DNA of 6,686 nucleotides from Anaerolinea thermophila (lineage in GTDB: Bacteria > Chloroflexota > Anaerolineae > Anaerolineales > Villigracilaceae). The first letter of the stretch is position 1; the number at the start of each line of letters is the position of its first letter. Positions 1-6,234 of the stretch are shown here, piece by piece. The stretch spans positions 1 through 6,686 of the forward strand of contig DZBA01000193.1 in the NCBI GenBank assembly GCA_022729775.1, written 5' to 3'. The notes under the pieces were generated by a model. The model had not been told where the DNA came from and searched no databases. It saw only the letters and a list, made by a program, of their open reading frames with translations. A program made the position numbers and the translations under genes.

Positions 1-601
1 TATAAGGATAAACGTTAATGATGGTTGTGCCTTCAAAAACTGTTTCGGACTTCTCAAGATTATTTCTGTAAAAATGAGTGTGTCCGTGAAAATGATAACG
101 CGGCTTGGCGACTTTCAATAACCAATTGATGGCGCGCAGACCCGTATGCGCCTGCGTGGTTTCGTCGTGGATGCCAAACGGCGGCGAATGGCTGATGAGA
201 ATATCGAGCCTGCGACCATATCGGAATTTGTTGACCAGCAGCGTGGGAAGCAATCGCGCGGCGCGCGCGTATGATTCCCGCTGCGTATATTGATTCACGC
301 CGTCGGGGCGGTAGCGGATCGAGCCGCCCAAACCGGCGATGAGAAGTCCGCGCATATTCGCGGATTTCACGTCGAGGTTTGTTCCGCCTTCGGCGCGTGA
401 GCGCGGGTCTTCCCCATGTTTGGGGTCATGATTGCCCGGCACATAAGCCAGCGGTTTTTTCAAAACGGTCATCAGGTATTCAAGGTACGTGTAAGGCAGG
501 TCGCCGCAGCCGAGAATCAAATCAACGCCGTTGAAATGTCCGCTTGCGGCAAGCGAATAAATCCGCTCGACAATCTGGTCGCTTAAAGCGAGAATTTTCA
601 T
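1..601 (-). CDS. Calcineurin-like metallophosphoesterase (3' end cut by window edge)
   Basis: Translating the minus strand from ATG 601 gives 200 codons with no stop before the left edge. The protein is probably a cytoplasmic dinuclear-metal phosphoesterase; its substrate cannot be read from the sequence. Visible motifs in order are an N-terminal beta strand ending in SDQIVE (D8), GCGD (D34), GNHD (56-59), SHSPP (H138) and HGHTH (172-176). These are the metal-binding and catalytic blocks of the metallophosphoesterase superfamily. The first block normally reads DxH; here the His position is Ile10, as in some subfamilies, so one metal ligand may differ. The visible C-terminus INVYPY resembles the end of such proteins, so probably only a few residues are missing. 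No Shine-Dalgarno precedes the ATG, but a promoter-like element lies 7 nt upstream. It is divergent from the lipoprotein gene at 664. The fold is secure; the function is unknown. Confidence 0.9.
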   Translation of the reverse strand, partial: MKILALSDQIVERIYSLAASGHFNGVDLILGCGDLPYTYLEYLMTVLKKPLAYVPGNHDPKHGEDPRSRAEGGTNLDVKSANMRGLLIAGLGGSIRYRPDGVNQYTQRESYARAARLLPTLLVNKFRYGRRLDILISHSPPFGIHDETTQAHTGLRAINWLLKVAKPRYHFHGHTHFYRNNLEKSETVFEGTTIINVYPY

Positions 602-608
602 CGGTATG

Positions 609-637
609 ATTTTGCCCCAGTTTGTTTGGATGCGCAA
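609..637 (-). promoter_or_regulatory. Candidate promoter of the metallophosphoesterase gene (leaderless)
   Basis: On the minus strand TTGCGC (637-632) and CAAAAT (614-609) are separated by 17 nt. Exactly 7 nt lie between CAAAAT and the ATG at 601, which would place transcription start at or next to the A of the start codon. Matches to consensus are partial (about 3/6 and 4/6), so the support is the spacing, the absence of a Shine-Dalgarno, and the mirror arrangement at the opposite gene. Confidence 0.42.
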
Positions 638-647
638 GTACATGATT

Positions 648-656
648 TGGTAGAAT
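648..656 (+). promoter_or_regulatory. Candidate extended -10 promoter of the lipoprotein/HIT/ThyX run (leaderless)
   Basis: TG-G-TAGAAT is a good extended -10 element; no good -35 is seen at 17 nt (TTGGAT sits at a 19-nt spacing). Seven nt (657-663) separate it from the ATG at 664, so the mRNA would begin at or within a base or two of the start codon. There is no Shine-Dalgarno before 664, which fits a leaderless start. Confidence 0.5.
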
Positions 657-663
657 TCAGCGC

Positions 664-1827
664 ATGAAAACAAATTACGAATTACGAATAGTGAATTACG
701 TCTTGACATTCGTTTTGCTTGCCGCGACTTTATCCGCGTGCGCGCCGGCGCAGCCGCAGGTTGACCCAAGCGTGGCGATGACCGCTGCCTTCCAAACTGC
801 TTTTGCGCAGCTCAGCCAGCCGACGCAAACGCCCGCGCCGAGCGAAACGCCTGTGCCGACGGCGACTGTTCCGCGCACGCCGCCCGCGCTGCCGGCTGTC
901 TTTCAAACCGGGCTGCTGAAGCCGGAAGATATGCCGCGCACTTATTCAACCGACGCCTGTCAATACCTGCAAAACAAATGGAACTCGAACAACGCCGCGC
1001 CGGGGACGGTGGTCATGCCCATTATGTTTCATGGAATCAACAAGGATAACGTCAGCGACCCCAACCAGATATTGGCGGAGAACTTCAAGAAGTTAATGAA
1101 CGACTTGTATGAGATGGGCTTTCAAGCAATCAACATGCAGCAGATGTCGGACTTTTTGTATAACAACGCAAAGATACCGCCGCGCTCTGTTCTTTTGCTG
1201 GTGGATGACCGCCACTACGCGGAGTATTTCAACGACCACTTCCGCCCGTATCATGAAAAATGGGGATGGCCCGTTGTGAACGGTTGGATCAGCGCATTTG
1301 GCGGCACGGATACCGTGCTGGTCGAAAACGTGGAACTTTCCAACGAAGGCTGGGTGGATTATCAAGCGCACAGCGTTTTGCACAGAATTGCCATTGACGG
1401 CACTTCGACGGATGAATTCATCACCGCGGAAATGCAAGGCTCCATCACCAATATTCAAACCTATTTCAACAAAACGCCAATTGCCTATATTTGGTTCGGT
1501 GGGAATTTTTCCCCGCGCGCGGTGCAGCTTGCCCCGCAGTTTGGCTACAAGCTCGGCTTTTCCATCAACCCGCGCGGACCTGTTATGTATGACTGGGTTC
1601 CGCAGGCGGATACATTCAACCAATCCAACCCTTCCGCCATCCCCGAAGTCCCGGCGGGCAACCCGCTGATGACGCTTCCGCGATATTGGAGCTCGAACGC
1701 GCGCTCGCATTTGGACACTGTCCGCCAGATTGGCGAAGATGCGCGGGCATACGCGGAGGCAAACAAAGCCGCCGAACTTGAATATTATGACATTGTTTGC
1801 GCGCCGACGTATGGCGCAATTCCTTAA
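664..1827 (+). CDS. Lipoprotein with polysaccharide-deacetylase-like (NodB-type) domain, metal ligands intact
   Basis: This is a 387-aa predicted lipoprotein. A hydrophobic segment (about 13-23) ends in a classic lipobox LSAC with Cys26, so it should be lipid-anchored outside the cytoplasmic membrane. A Pro/Thr-rich linker (about 51-77) follows, then a domain of about 300 residues. The order of blocks matches polysaccharide deacetylases: VMPIMFHGI (117-125; YH is usual where FH stands), LLLVDD (D181 catalytic base, D182 metal ligand), HSVLH (H236, H240, the SHTxxH block), then IWFGGNFSPRA near the usual YPYG block. The metal triad D182/H236/H240 is therefore present, although DDG reads DDR. 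Cys99 and Cys379 are conserved in the next gene and may form a disulfide. Codons 4-13 coincide with a heptamer repeat. An alternative GTG start at 691 would remove the basic residues of the signal peptide, so 664 is preferred. The exact substrate is unknown. Confidence 0.88.
   Translation: MKTNYELRIVNYVLTFVLLAATLSACAPAQPQVDPSVAMTAAFQTAFAQLSQPTQTPAPSETPVPTATVPRTPPALPAVFQTGLLKPEDMPRTYSTDACQYLQNKWNSNNAAPGTVVMPIMFHGINKDNVSDPNQILAENFKKLMNDLYEMGFQAINMQQMSDFLYNNAKIPPRSVLLLVDDRHYAEYFNDHFRPYHEKWGWPVVNGWISAFGGTDTVLVENVELSNEGWVDYQAHSVLHRIAIDGTSTDEFITAEMQGSITNIQTYFNKTPIAYIWFGGNFSPRAVQLAPQFGYKLGFSINPRGPVMYDWVPQADTFNQSNPSAIPEVPAGNPLMTLPRYWSSNARSHLDTVRQIGEDARAYAEANKAAELEYYDIVCAPTYGAIP
673..700 (+). repeat. 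Heptamer array, 4 units of AATTACG, inside the signal-peptide coding region
   Basis: Four in-register 7-mers: AATTACG, AATTACG, AATAGTG, AATTACG (three perfect, one degenerate), 28 bp in total. The array encodes residues 4-13 of the lipoprotein, just before the hydrophobic core of the signal peptide. Because 7 is not a multiple of 3, unit gain or loss would shift the reading frame. Confidence 0.8.
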
Positions 1828-1845
1828 CTTGGAAAAATGATTTGC

Positions 1846-2985
1846 ATGAAAAAACATAAATCCTTTTTTCGCGCCGCAAATATTTTTTTGTTAGTGGGGA
1901 TATTTGCCGCGTGCGCCCCATCCGCGCCGGCATTGACAGCGGAGATTCCCCCCGCAGCGCCGGCGATATCCACATCTTACGCTTCATCCACGCGCGAGGC
2001 GCTTCCCGCGCTGACAGATGTTCCGCGCACGCCGCCCGCGCTGCCATCCATGTACCAGTCTGAAAATTTGAATCCGCTGGATACGCCGCGCGCTTATATT
2101 CAGGATACCTGTCAATATTTGAAAAACAAGTGGAACCCGGATGGCGCAGAACCCGGCACAGTGGTCATGATTCTCATGTTCAATGGAATTTACCGGGGCA
2201 TGGTCGAAACCCCGGATGGCATGGATGTGAACGACCTGCGCAAGGTGATGGCGGAGCTCAAGAAACAGCAGTTCGACGCAATCACCACCAAGCAGTTTCT
2301 GGCTTTTATGGAGCGCAACGTAAAAATTCCGCGCCGCTCTGTGCTTATCATCCAAGACGGGCGGCATAAGCGCGAGAACTTCGATAAAAATTTCCGCGAC
2401 TATTGGGATGGCTGGAGATGGCCCATTGTCAACGGTTGGGCAAGCCAGGCGGATACGCCGGAAAAACTCTGGCTGGATAATATCGCGCTGGAAAATGAAG
2501 GCTTTGTTGACCACCAAGCGCAGGGCGTTCAGGTGGGAACATACATGACCGAAGACACATCGAAGGCTGTCATTGACCGCGAGTTGGAAGGCTCGCTCAA
2601 AGCATTTGCGGAGCGATACGGCAAAACGCCCATTGCCTTCATCTGGCCCAGCGGCGGATTTGGTCAGCGCCCGGTAGAGGCTGCCCGCCAACTCGGATAT
2701 CAGCTCGGCTTTACTGCAAACTCACGCGGACCGGTGATGTTCAACTGGGTTCCGCAGGCAGATAAGGAGGATGAATATCGCCCTGCCTACATCCCCGAAG
2801 GACATATCAAAGACCCATTGATGACCCTGCCGCGCTACTGGCCCCATCAAATGATGGAGGCAATTGACTCTGTGCGGATGATAGGAAATGAAGCCCGCGA
2901 TTACGCGCTGGCAAATAAAGCCATCGAGTTTGAATACTACGATATTGTCTGCGCGCCGACGTATGGTCCCATGCCGACGCCGTAA
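1846..2985 (+). CDS. Lipoprotein paralogue, polysaccharide-deacetylase-like pseudoenzyme
   Basis: This is a tandem paralogue of the preceding gene, alignable from the VPRTPPALP linker to the CAPTYG C-terminus. I prefer ATG 1846 (379 aa, MKKHK n-region, GGAA at 1831-1834) over the in-frame ATG at 1837 (382 aa), which leaves no room for a ribosome site. The signal peptide ends in FAAC; Phe at -3 is less usual than Leu, but the Cys is aligned with that of the first copy. The deacetylase metal site is gone: numbered from 1846, DD becomes D171-G172, HSVLH becomes Q226-GVQ-V230, and FHG becomes FNG. The conserved Cys pair (89, 369) and the VNGW, RGPVM, WVPQAD, LMTLPRYW and EYYDIVCAPTYG blocks remain, so the fold is under selection. 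It is probably a non-catalytic carbohydrate-binding or partner protein. An 18-nt gap from the first gene implies co-transcription. Confidence 0.86.
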   Translation: MKKHKSFFRAANIFLLVGIFAACAPSAPALTAEIPPAAPAISTSYASSTREALPALTDVPRTPPALPSMYQSENLNPLDTPRAYIQDTCQYLKNKWNPDGAEPGTVVMILMFNGIYRGMVETPDGMDVNDLRKVMAELKKQQFDAITTKQFLAFMERNVKIPRRSVLIIQDGRHKRENFDKNFRDYWDGWRWPIVNGWASQADTPEKLWLDNIALENEGFVDHQAQGVQVGTYMTEDTSKAVIDRELEGSLKAFAERYGKTPIAFIWPSGGFGQRPVEAARQLGYQLGFTANSRGPVMFNWVPQADKEDEYRPAYIPEGHIKDPLMTLPRYWPHQMMEAIDSVRMIGNEARDYALANKAIEFEYYDIVCAPTYGPMPTP

Positions 2986-3000
2986 AAACTAAAATCCATT

Positions 3001-3005
3001 GGAGG
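3001..3005 (+). promoter_or_regulatory. Shine-Dalgarno of the HIT gene
   Basis: GGAGG lies 6 nt before ATG 3012. It is the strongest ribosome-binding site on the plus strand here and fixes the start. It contrasts with the lipoprotein gene at 664, which lacks one. Confidence 0.85.
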
Positions 3006-3011
3006 TATCCC

Positions 3012-3356
3012 ATGTCTGATTGTATTTTCTGCAAGATTGTTAAAGGCGAAATCCCCGCGACGAAAGTCTACAGCGACGAGCAAGTGACCGCCTTCCGCGA
3101 CATTCACCCCGTCGCCGCGACTCACATCCTGATTATTCCCAACAAGCACATCGCTTCTGTCAACGACCTCGAAGAAGCCGATGAACCCGTCATGGGACAT
3201 ATCCTTTACACGGCGAAACAAATTGCCGCGCAGGAAGGCGTTGCGCAAGGCGGCTACCGTCTCATCGTCAACACGGGCGCCAACGCAGGTCAGGATGTGT
3301 TTCACTTACACGTTCATTTGATTGGCGGCGCGCGCTTGAAACACCCGATGGGTTAA
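3012..3356 (+). CDS. HIT family protein (HINT/PKCI-like nucleotide phosphoramidase)
   Basis: The 114-aa length is typical of the Hint branch of histidine triad proteins, cytoplasmic enzymes that hydrolyse adenosine phosphoramidates and related nucleotidyl adducts. The start MSDCIFCKIVKGEIP is highly characteristic, with the C4-x-x-C7 pair seen in zinc-containing HIT proteins. HILIIPNKHI (38-47) and RLIVNTGANAGQDVFHLHVHLIGG follow; the triad is H98-x-H100-x-H102, with H100 expected to be the nucleophile, and N87 and Q94 at the usual nucleotide-phosphate contact positions. The protein is full length with no degenerate positions. It starts 26 nt after the second lipoprotein with its own strong ribosome site, and only 1 nt separates its TAA from the next ATG, so it is very likely translated together with the ThyX-like gene. 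HIT genes have variable neighbours, so context does not define the substrate. Confidence 0.97.
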   Translation: MSDCIFCKIVKGEIPATKVYSDEQVTAFRDIHPVAATHILIIPNKHIASVNDLEEADEPVMGHILYTAKQIAAQEGVAQGGYRLIVNTGANAGQDVFHLHVHLIGGARLKHPMG

Positions 3357-3357
3357 C

Positions 3358-4797
3358 ATGCCCAAAAGAGACATCTATCTTTTATCTCCGCGCGAGTTAA
3401 GCGCGGAGACGATCGCCGTTGCCTTTGCAAAAACCTCGCGCTCGCCGGAATCCTTCCGCGAGATTGCCGCAGAATTGAGCGATGAATCTTCCGCGCAGTT
3501 CCACGAAAAATGGGTGGTGGGGTATGGTCACGCCTCGGTTGCGGAACATGCCGTGCTGCACATCGCGTTTGAAAATGTTTCGCGCGTGGCAGTTGAGACG
3601 ATTGAAAGCAGCCGGCTCGCCTCGTATACAGAAAAATCCACGCGCTACCAAAAATGGGGCGGCGATGAATTTACGATTCCGCCGGAACTGGAATCCCACC
3701 CGCTGCGCGAATCTTTCATCCAAACCGCGCGCGGACTTTTCTCCGCGTATGTGGAATCTCTCGCGCCCGCAAAAAATCTGGTGCTGAAAAAATCCCCGCG
3801 CCGCGAAAATGAAGCCGATGAAGCATACGACAGGCGCATCCGCTCACAATATGTGGACTCGTGCCGCTTTCTTCTGCCCGCCGCCGCCAACGCCAATTTG
3901 GGCATGACCGCCAACGCGCGCGTCATCGAGATGGTGATTCGCAAGATGCTTTCGCATCCGCTCGAAGAGGTGCGGCAGATTGGGGAGCAGGTGAAAGAAG
4001 TGGCGCGGCGCGAAGCCCCAACGCTGGTGAAGTATGCGGATGCTGTGCCTTACGTAGTGGAAACAATGCGGGAAATCAGTAAATTGGAAATTGGGCAATC
4101 GTCCGCCGTTCATCGTTCATCGTCTGCGTGCGCCTTGATTGATTATGACAAAGATGGCGAGAAGAAAATTCTCGCGGGCGCGTTATATCGTTTTGGCGAG
4201 ATGCCTTTTGCCGCCGCGCTCGCATACATCGAATCGTTGAACGAATCCCAACGCGCGGAGCTGGCGGATGTGCTGCTTAAACGCATGAGCCGCTATGATG
4301 TTCCCCTGCGCGAGATGGAATATTCCACATACACCTTCGACCTTGTGATGGATCAGGGCGCGTATGTTGAGTTCAAACGCCACCGCATGATGACGCAAAC
4401 CCCGCAGCGTTTAACCGCGCGGCTTGGGTACGCCGTTCCGCGTTTGATCGTTGAAGCGGGTTTTGAATCGCAATATCGCGCGGCGATGGAATCGGCGCGG
4501 GAGACCTACGAAAAGCTATATGAGTTCGACCCGCATGTCGCGCAATATATTGTCCCCAACGGATTTAACCGCCGCGTGTTGGCGCAGTTCAACTTGCGCG
4601 AGGCGTATGCGTTTTGCCAGTTACGCACGGCGGCAAACGCCCACTTTTCGATTCGCAGGATTGCGCAGATGATGTACGAACAAATCAAGCGCGTTCATCC
4701 GCTGTTGTCGAAGTACATGAACATCCGTGATGAATCATGGCAAAGCGTGGAAGAGAATTATTTTGGGAGGTTGCAGGTTGGAAGGTTTGAAGGTTGA
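3358..4797 (+). CDS. FAD-dependent thymidylate synthase (ThyX)-like protein with two tandem Thy1 domains
   Basis: At 479 aa this is about twice the 210-270 aa of ordinary ThyX, which makes dTMP from dUMP using FAD and methylene-tetrahydrofolate. Domain 1 (about 1-240) has GHASVAEHA (57-65), a signature region SSRLASYTEKSTRY (84-97), RFLLP (170-174) and NAR (186-188). Domain 2 (about 270-465) has EYSTYTFDLVMDQGAYVEFK then RHR (341-343), NLRE (412-415), LRT (422-424) and FSIRRIA. The ThyX signature RHRxxSxNExSxRY is split: domain 1 keeps the S-x-x-E-x-S-x-R-Y half but has SSR for RHR, while domain 2 keeps RHR but has TQTPQRL for the rest. A single composite active site, or a non-canonical reaction, is possible. 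The start is coupled to the HIT stop (1-nt gap) with no Shine-Dalgarno. The interdomain linker and the last residues RLQVGRFEG are encoded by heptamer tracts. The family is secure; thymidylate synthase activity is not proven. Confidence 0.9.
   Translation: MPKRDIYLLSPRELSAETIAVAFAKTSRSPESFREIAAELSDESSAQFHEKWVVGYGHASVAEHAVLHIAFENVSRVAVETIESSRLASYTEKSTRYQKWGGDEFTIPPELESHPLRESFIQTARGLFSAYVESLAPAKNLVLKKSPRRENEADEAYDRRIRSQYVDSCRFLLPAAANANLGMTANARVIEMVIRKMLSHPLEEVRQIGEQVKEVARREAPTLVKYADAVPYVVETMREISKLEIGQSSAVHRSSSACALIDYDKDGEKKILAGALYRFGEMPFAAALAYIESLNESQRAELADVLLKRMSRYDVPLREMEYSTYTFDLVMDQGAYVEFKRHRMMTQTPQRLTARLGYAVPRLIVEAGFESQYRAAMESARETYEKLYEFDPHVAQYIVPNGFNRRVLAQFNLREAYAFCQLRTAANAHFSIRRIAQMMYEQIKRVHPLLSKYMNIRDESWQSVEENYFGRLQVGRFEG
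4098..4125 (+). repeat. Heptamer array, 4 units of ATCGTYY, in the ThyX-like interdomain linker
   Basis: Units in register: ATCGTCC, GCCGTTC, ATCGTTC, ATCGTCT. The total is 28 bp, the same length as the array at 673-700. It encodes roughly residues 247-256 (SSAVHRSS region), between the last block of domain 1 (VVETMREIS) and the start of domain 2 (ALIDYD), so it lies in a linker rather than in a folded core. Confidence 0.6.
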
Positions 4798-4802
4798 AGG
4801 GT
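4766..4802 (+). repeat. Imperfect heptamer/octamer array (GRAGGTT type) at the ThyX-like 3' end
   Basis: Units read GGAGGTT, GCAGGTT, GGAAGGTT, TGAAGGTT, GAAGGGT, i.e. a 7-mer with two single-base expansions. It encodes the last nine residues of the ThyX-like protein (RLQVGRFEG), and its last unit boundary supplies the TGA stop at 4795-4797. Confidence 0.6.
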
Positions 4803-4803
4803 A

Positions 4804-4824
4804 TTCATTCTTCATTCTTCATTG
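4804..4824 (-). repeat. Heptamer array, 3 units of TTCATTC (plus-strand reading), at the yqeB 3' end
   Basis: TTCATTC, TTCATTC, TTCATTG are contiguous. On the minus strand they encode the yqeB tail MKNEE and its TGA stop (4807-4805). The array directly abuts the GRAGGTT-type array, so the convergent junction is built almost entirely of two different heptamer tracts. No terminator hairpin is seen here for either gene. Confidence 0.75.
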
Positions 4825-5608
4825 AAATTCGTATCGCTTCTAAAACGCCCTGTGCAATACGCGCGGGGCGTTCTGCTATGCCCGAAACTTGCGCGCCGAC
4901 TGTGCGCGGGTCAACTTCGATGATTTTTGTTTTCGGTTGGACGGGAATTCCATCGCGGGTGATTCCGCGCAGCGTTCCCGAAATCGGCGCGAGCAGCGTG
5001 GTGGATTCAATTCGCGCGACCTCCTCATCTTTTTCGACCACATCCCCAATTTGACGCAGCGCATGAAAGTTCCCCGCGATGGGCGCGTACACGTAACGGT
5101 CTCGCGCGTGACCTTCAATCTCGCGCGGCTCGCCTGCCAGCGGATTGGTTGCGCCGCTTCGCACGATTTTTCCCAGCGCATCCCAGCCGGTTTCGATGCC
5201 AACATCCACCGTTTCACCCGCGATGAAATTTGGACCCAAGCCAATGGTCAGCGGAGCGAGTCCGCGCTGGGGTTCGGGCTGGTGGTGTTTTCTCATTCGC
5301 GCGTCAATCAAAATTTGCGGGCGCAGAAGTTGAATCAGCGCGGGAAAATCCATGACGCTGACGGGGATGATTTTATGTTCGGCGAGTTGAGTTAAAAAAT
5401 CTTCCGCGACAAGTTCCGCAGTCACGCCGTCCAAACTGGCGCGTCCGTCAAAGACCGCGTCGGTGAAAGACATCGCGCGGCGGGCTGTGGTCGGTTGCGC
5501 GGATTCGTGAATGATAACGGAGTATCCCGCAGTGAAGAGAAGATGCGCGACGCCGGATGCAATGTCGTTTGCGCCGCGCAGGAGAATAACAGGTTGATTC
5601 ATGTTCAT
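4805..5608 (-). CDS. yqeB: Selenium-dependent molybdenum hydroxylase system protein, YqeB family (EF2563-like)
   Basis: The 267-aa length fits the YqeB/EF2563 family, a conserved partner of selenium-dependent molybdenum hydroxylases whose exact reaction is not established. The N-terminus VILLRGANDIASGVAHLL (7-24) is the family's glycine-rich nucleotide-binding-like start, followed by ESAQPTTARRAMSFTDAVFDG (35-55), IDARMRK (101-107) and IGLGPNFIAGETVDVGIET (122-140). Residues about 172-235 (YVYAPIAGNF, IGDVVEKDEEVARI, LLAPISGTLRGI, GIPVQPKTKI) resemble a biotinyl/lipoyl-like barrel, and GVLEAI near the end is conserved in the family. The ATG at 5608 is followed by a second in-frame ATG at 5602; either is possible because only a weak GCGGAT precedes them. 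It lies 8 nt after fmdE, so they form one operon. The tail MKNEE comes from a heptamer repeat and is unlikely to be ancestral. No molybdenum hydroxylase is visible in the window. Confidence 0.92.
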   Translation of the reverse strand: MNMNQPVILLRGANDIASGVAHLLFTAGYSVIIHESAQPTTARRAMSFTDAVFDGRASLDGVTAELVAEDFLTQLAEHKIIPVSVMDFPALIQLLRPQILIDARMRKHHQPEPQRGLAPLTIGLGPNFIAGETVDVGIETGWDALGKIVRSGATNPLAGEPREIEGHARDRYVYAPIAGNFHALRQIGDVVEKDEEVARIESTTLLAPISGTLRGITRDGIPVQPKTKIIEVDPRTVGAQVSGIAERPARIAQGVLEAIRISMKNEE

Positions 5609-5616
5609 ATCCGCTT

Positions 5617-6234
5617 TTACAGCGAAACGCTGATAGGCTGCGCGTCGAATTGAATTTCATATTGGGCGGGGTGATAATACGCGCTTCCCGCGCAAGCGCG
5701 GCAAAGAGTCAGCCCGTGCTGTTTCACTTCGCGCTCGTTCATAATTTCTTCGCCGCACACGCCGCAGTTGACGCGGATGCCGGGGCGCGAGAGAATCGCT
5801 TCAAGCGCTGCGGCAAGTTGCACTTCGGTGACGGTAAACATCACGTCATCCGGCATGATTTGATAGGCTTTCATCTGCGCGAAGTAGTGACGCGATTCTT
5901 CGGGCGCGTATTGATACGCGCGTTCGCGGACATCCAGCGCGGGCGCGATTCTCACCGCGCGATTCGTTTGCGTATCCACGAAGGTCGCGGCGGCTTTGCC
6001 GTAATCTTCCACGCGCAAGGTGCGATGCCCAACGGCGCAGTTTGTCGCCGCGCTGATTCCATCCGCGAAACAGCCATCCGTTTCGACGATGACAAGCAGG
6101 CGTTTTTTATCGGACGCGGAATCAAACCCCAGCGCGGATAATCCCGCAAGTCCCATGCGCGCGCCGAGAATTTGTCGCGGGCAGAGATGGGAATGGTCGC
6201 GGGCGGATTTTTCGAGAATGAGTTGAAGGTTCAT
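5617..6234 (-). CDS. fmdE: FmdE family protein with C-terminal C4 zinc ribbon
   Basis: This 205-aa protein belongs to the FmdE family, named from the formylmethanofuran dehydrogenase (Mo) operon but widespread in bacteria without that pathway, probably as a molybdenum-enzyme maturation or metal-binding factor. The signature H14-S-H16-x-C18-P near the N-terminus (HGHLCPG in classic members; Ser and Arg replace the Gly residues here) is followed by LLVIVETDGCFADGISAATNC (C55) and VGHRTLRVEDYGKAAATFVD. The C-terminal part has C157-x-x-C160 and C178-x-x-C181, a DksA/TraR-like four-cysteine zinc ribbon. AGAGGA-type ribosome site AGAGGA (6250-6245) lies 10 nt before the ATG and supports this start. 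It is the first gene of a two-gene operon with yqeB and has a long structured leader containing a terminator, so conditional transcription elongation is likely. Confidence 0.92.
   Translation of the reverse strand: MNLQLILEKSARDHSHLCPRQILGARMGLAGLSALGFDSASDKKRLLVIVETDGCFADGISAATNCAVGHRTLRVEDYGKAAATFVDTQTNRAVRIAPALDVRERAYQYAPEESRHYFAQMKAYQIMPDDVMFTVTEVQLAAALEAILSRPGIRVNCGVCGEEIMNEREVKQHGLTLCRACAGSAYYHPAQYEIQFDAQPISVSL

Noticed and set aside
105..293. 62-codon plus-strand open frame near the left edge
   Set aside because: It lies entirely inside the minus-strand metallophosphoesterase gene and has no coding features of its own.
1093..1857. 254-codon open frame on the minus strand opposite the first lipoprotein
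   Set aside because: It has no recognisable domain or ribosome site, is rich in Arg/His/Val as expected for an antisense shadow of GC-biased codons, and the plus-strand gene has clear family motifs. A similar shadow at 1984-2691 opposite the paralogue is rejected for the same reason.
4889..5395. 168-codon plus-strand open frame opposite yqeB
   Set aside because: It has no family-like sequence, and the minus-strand frame has YqeB blocks throughout.
5650..6141. 163-codon plus-strand open frame opposite fmdE
   Set aside because: It is a shadow of fmdE, whose HxHxC, C55 and zinc-ribbon motifs are unambiguous.
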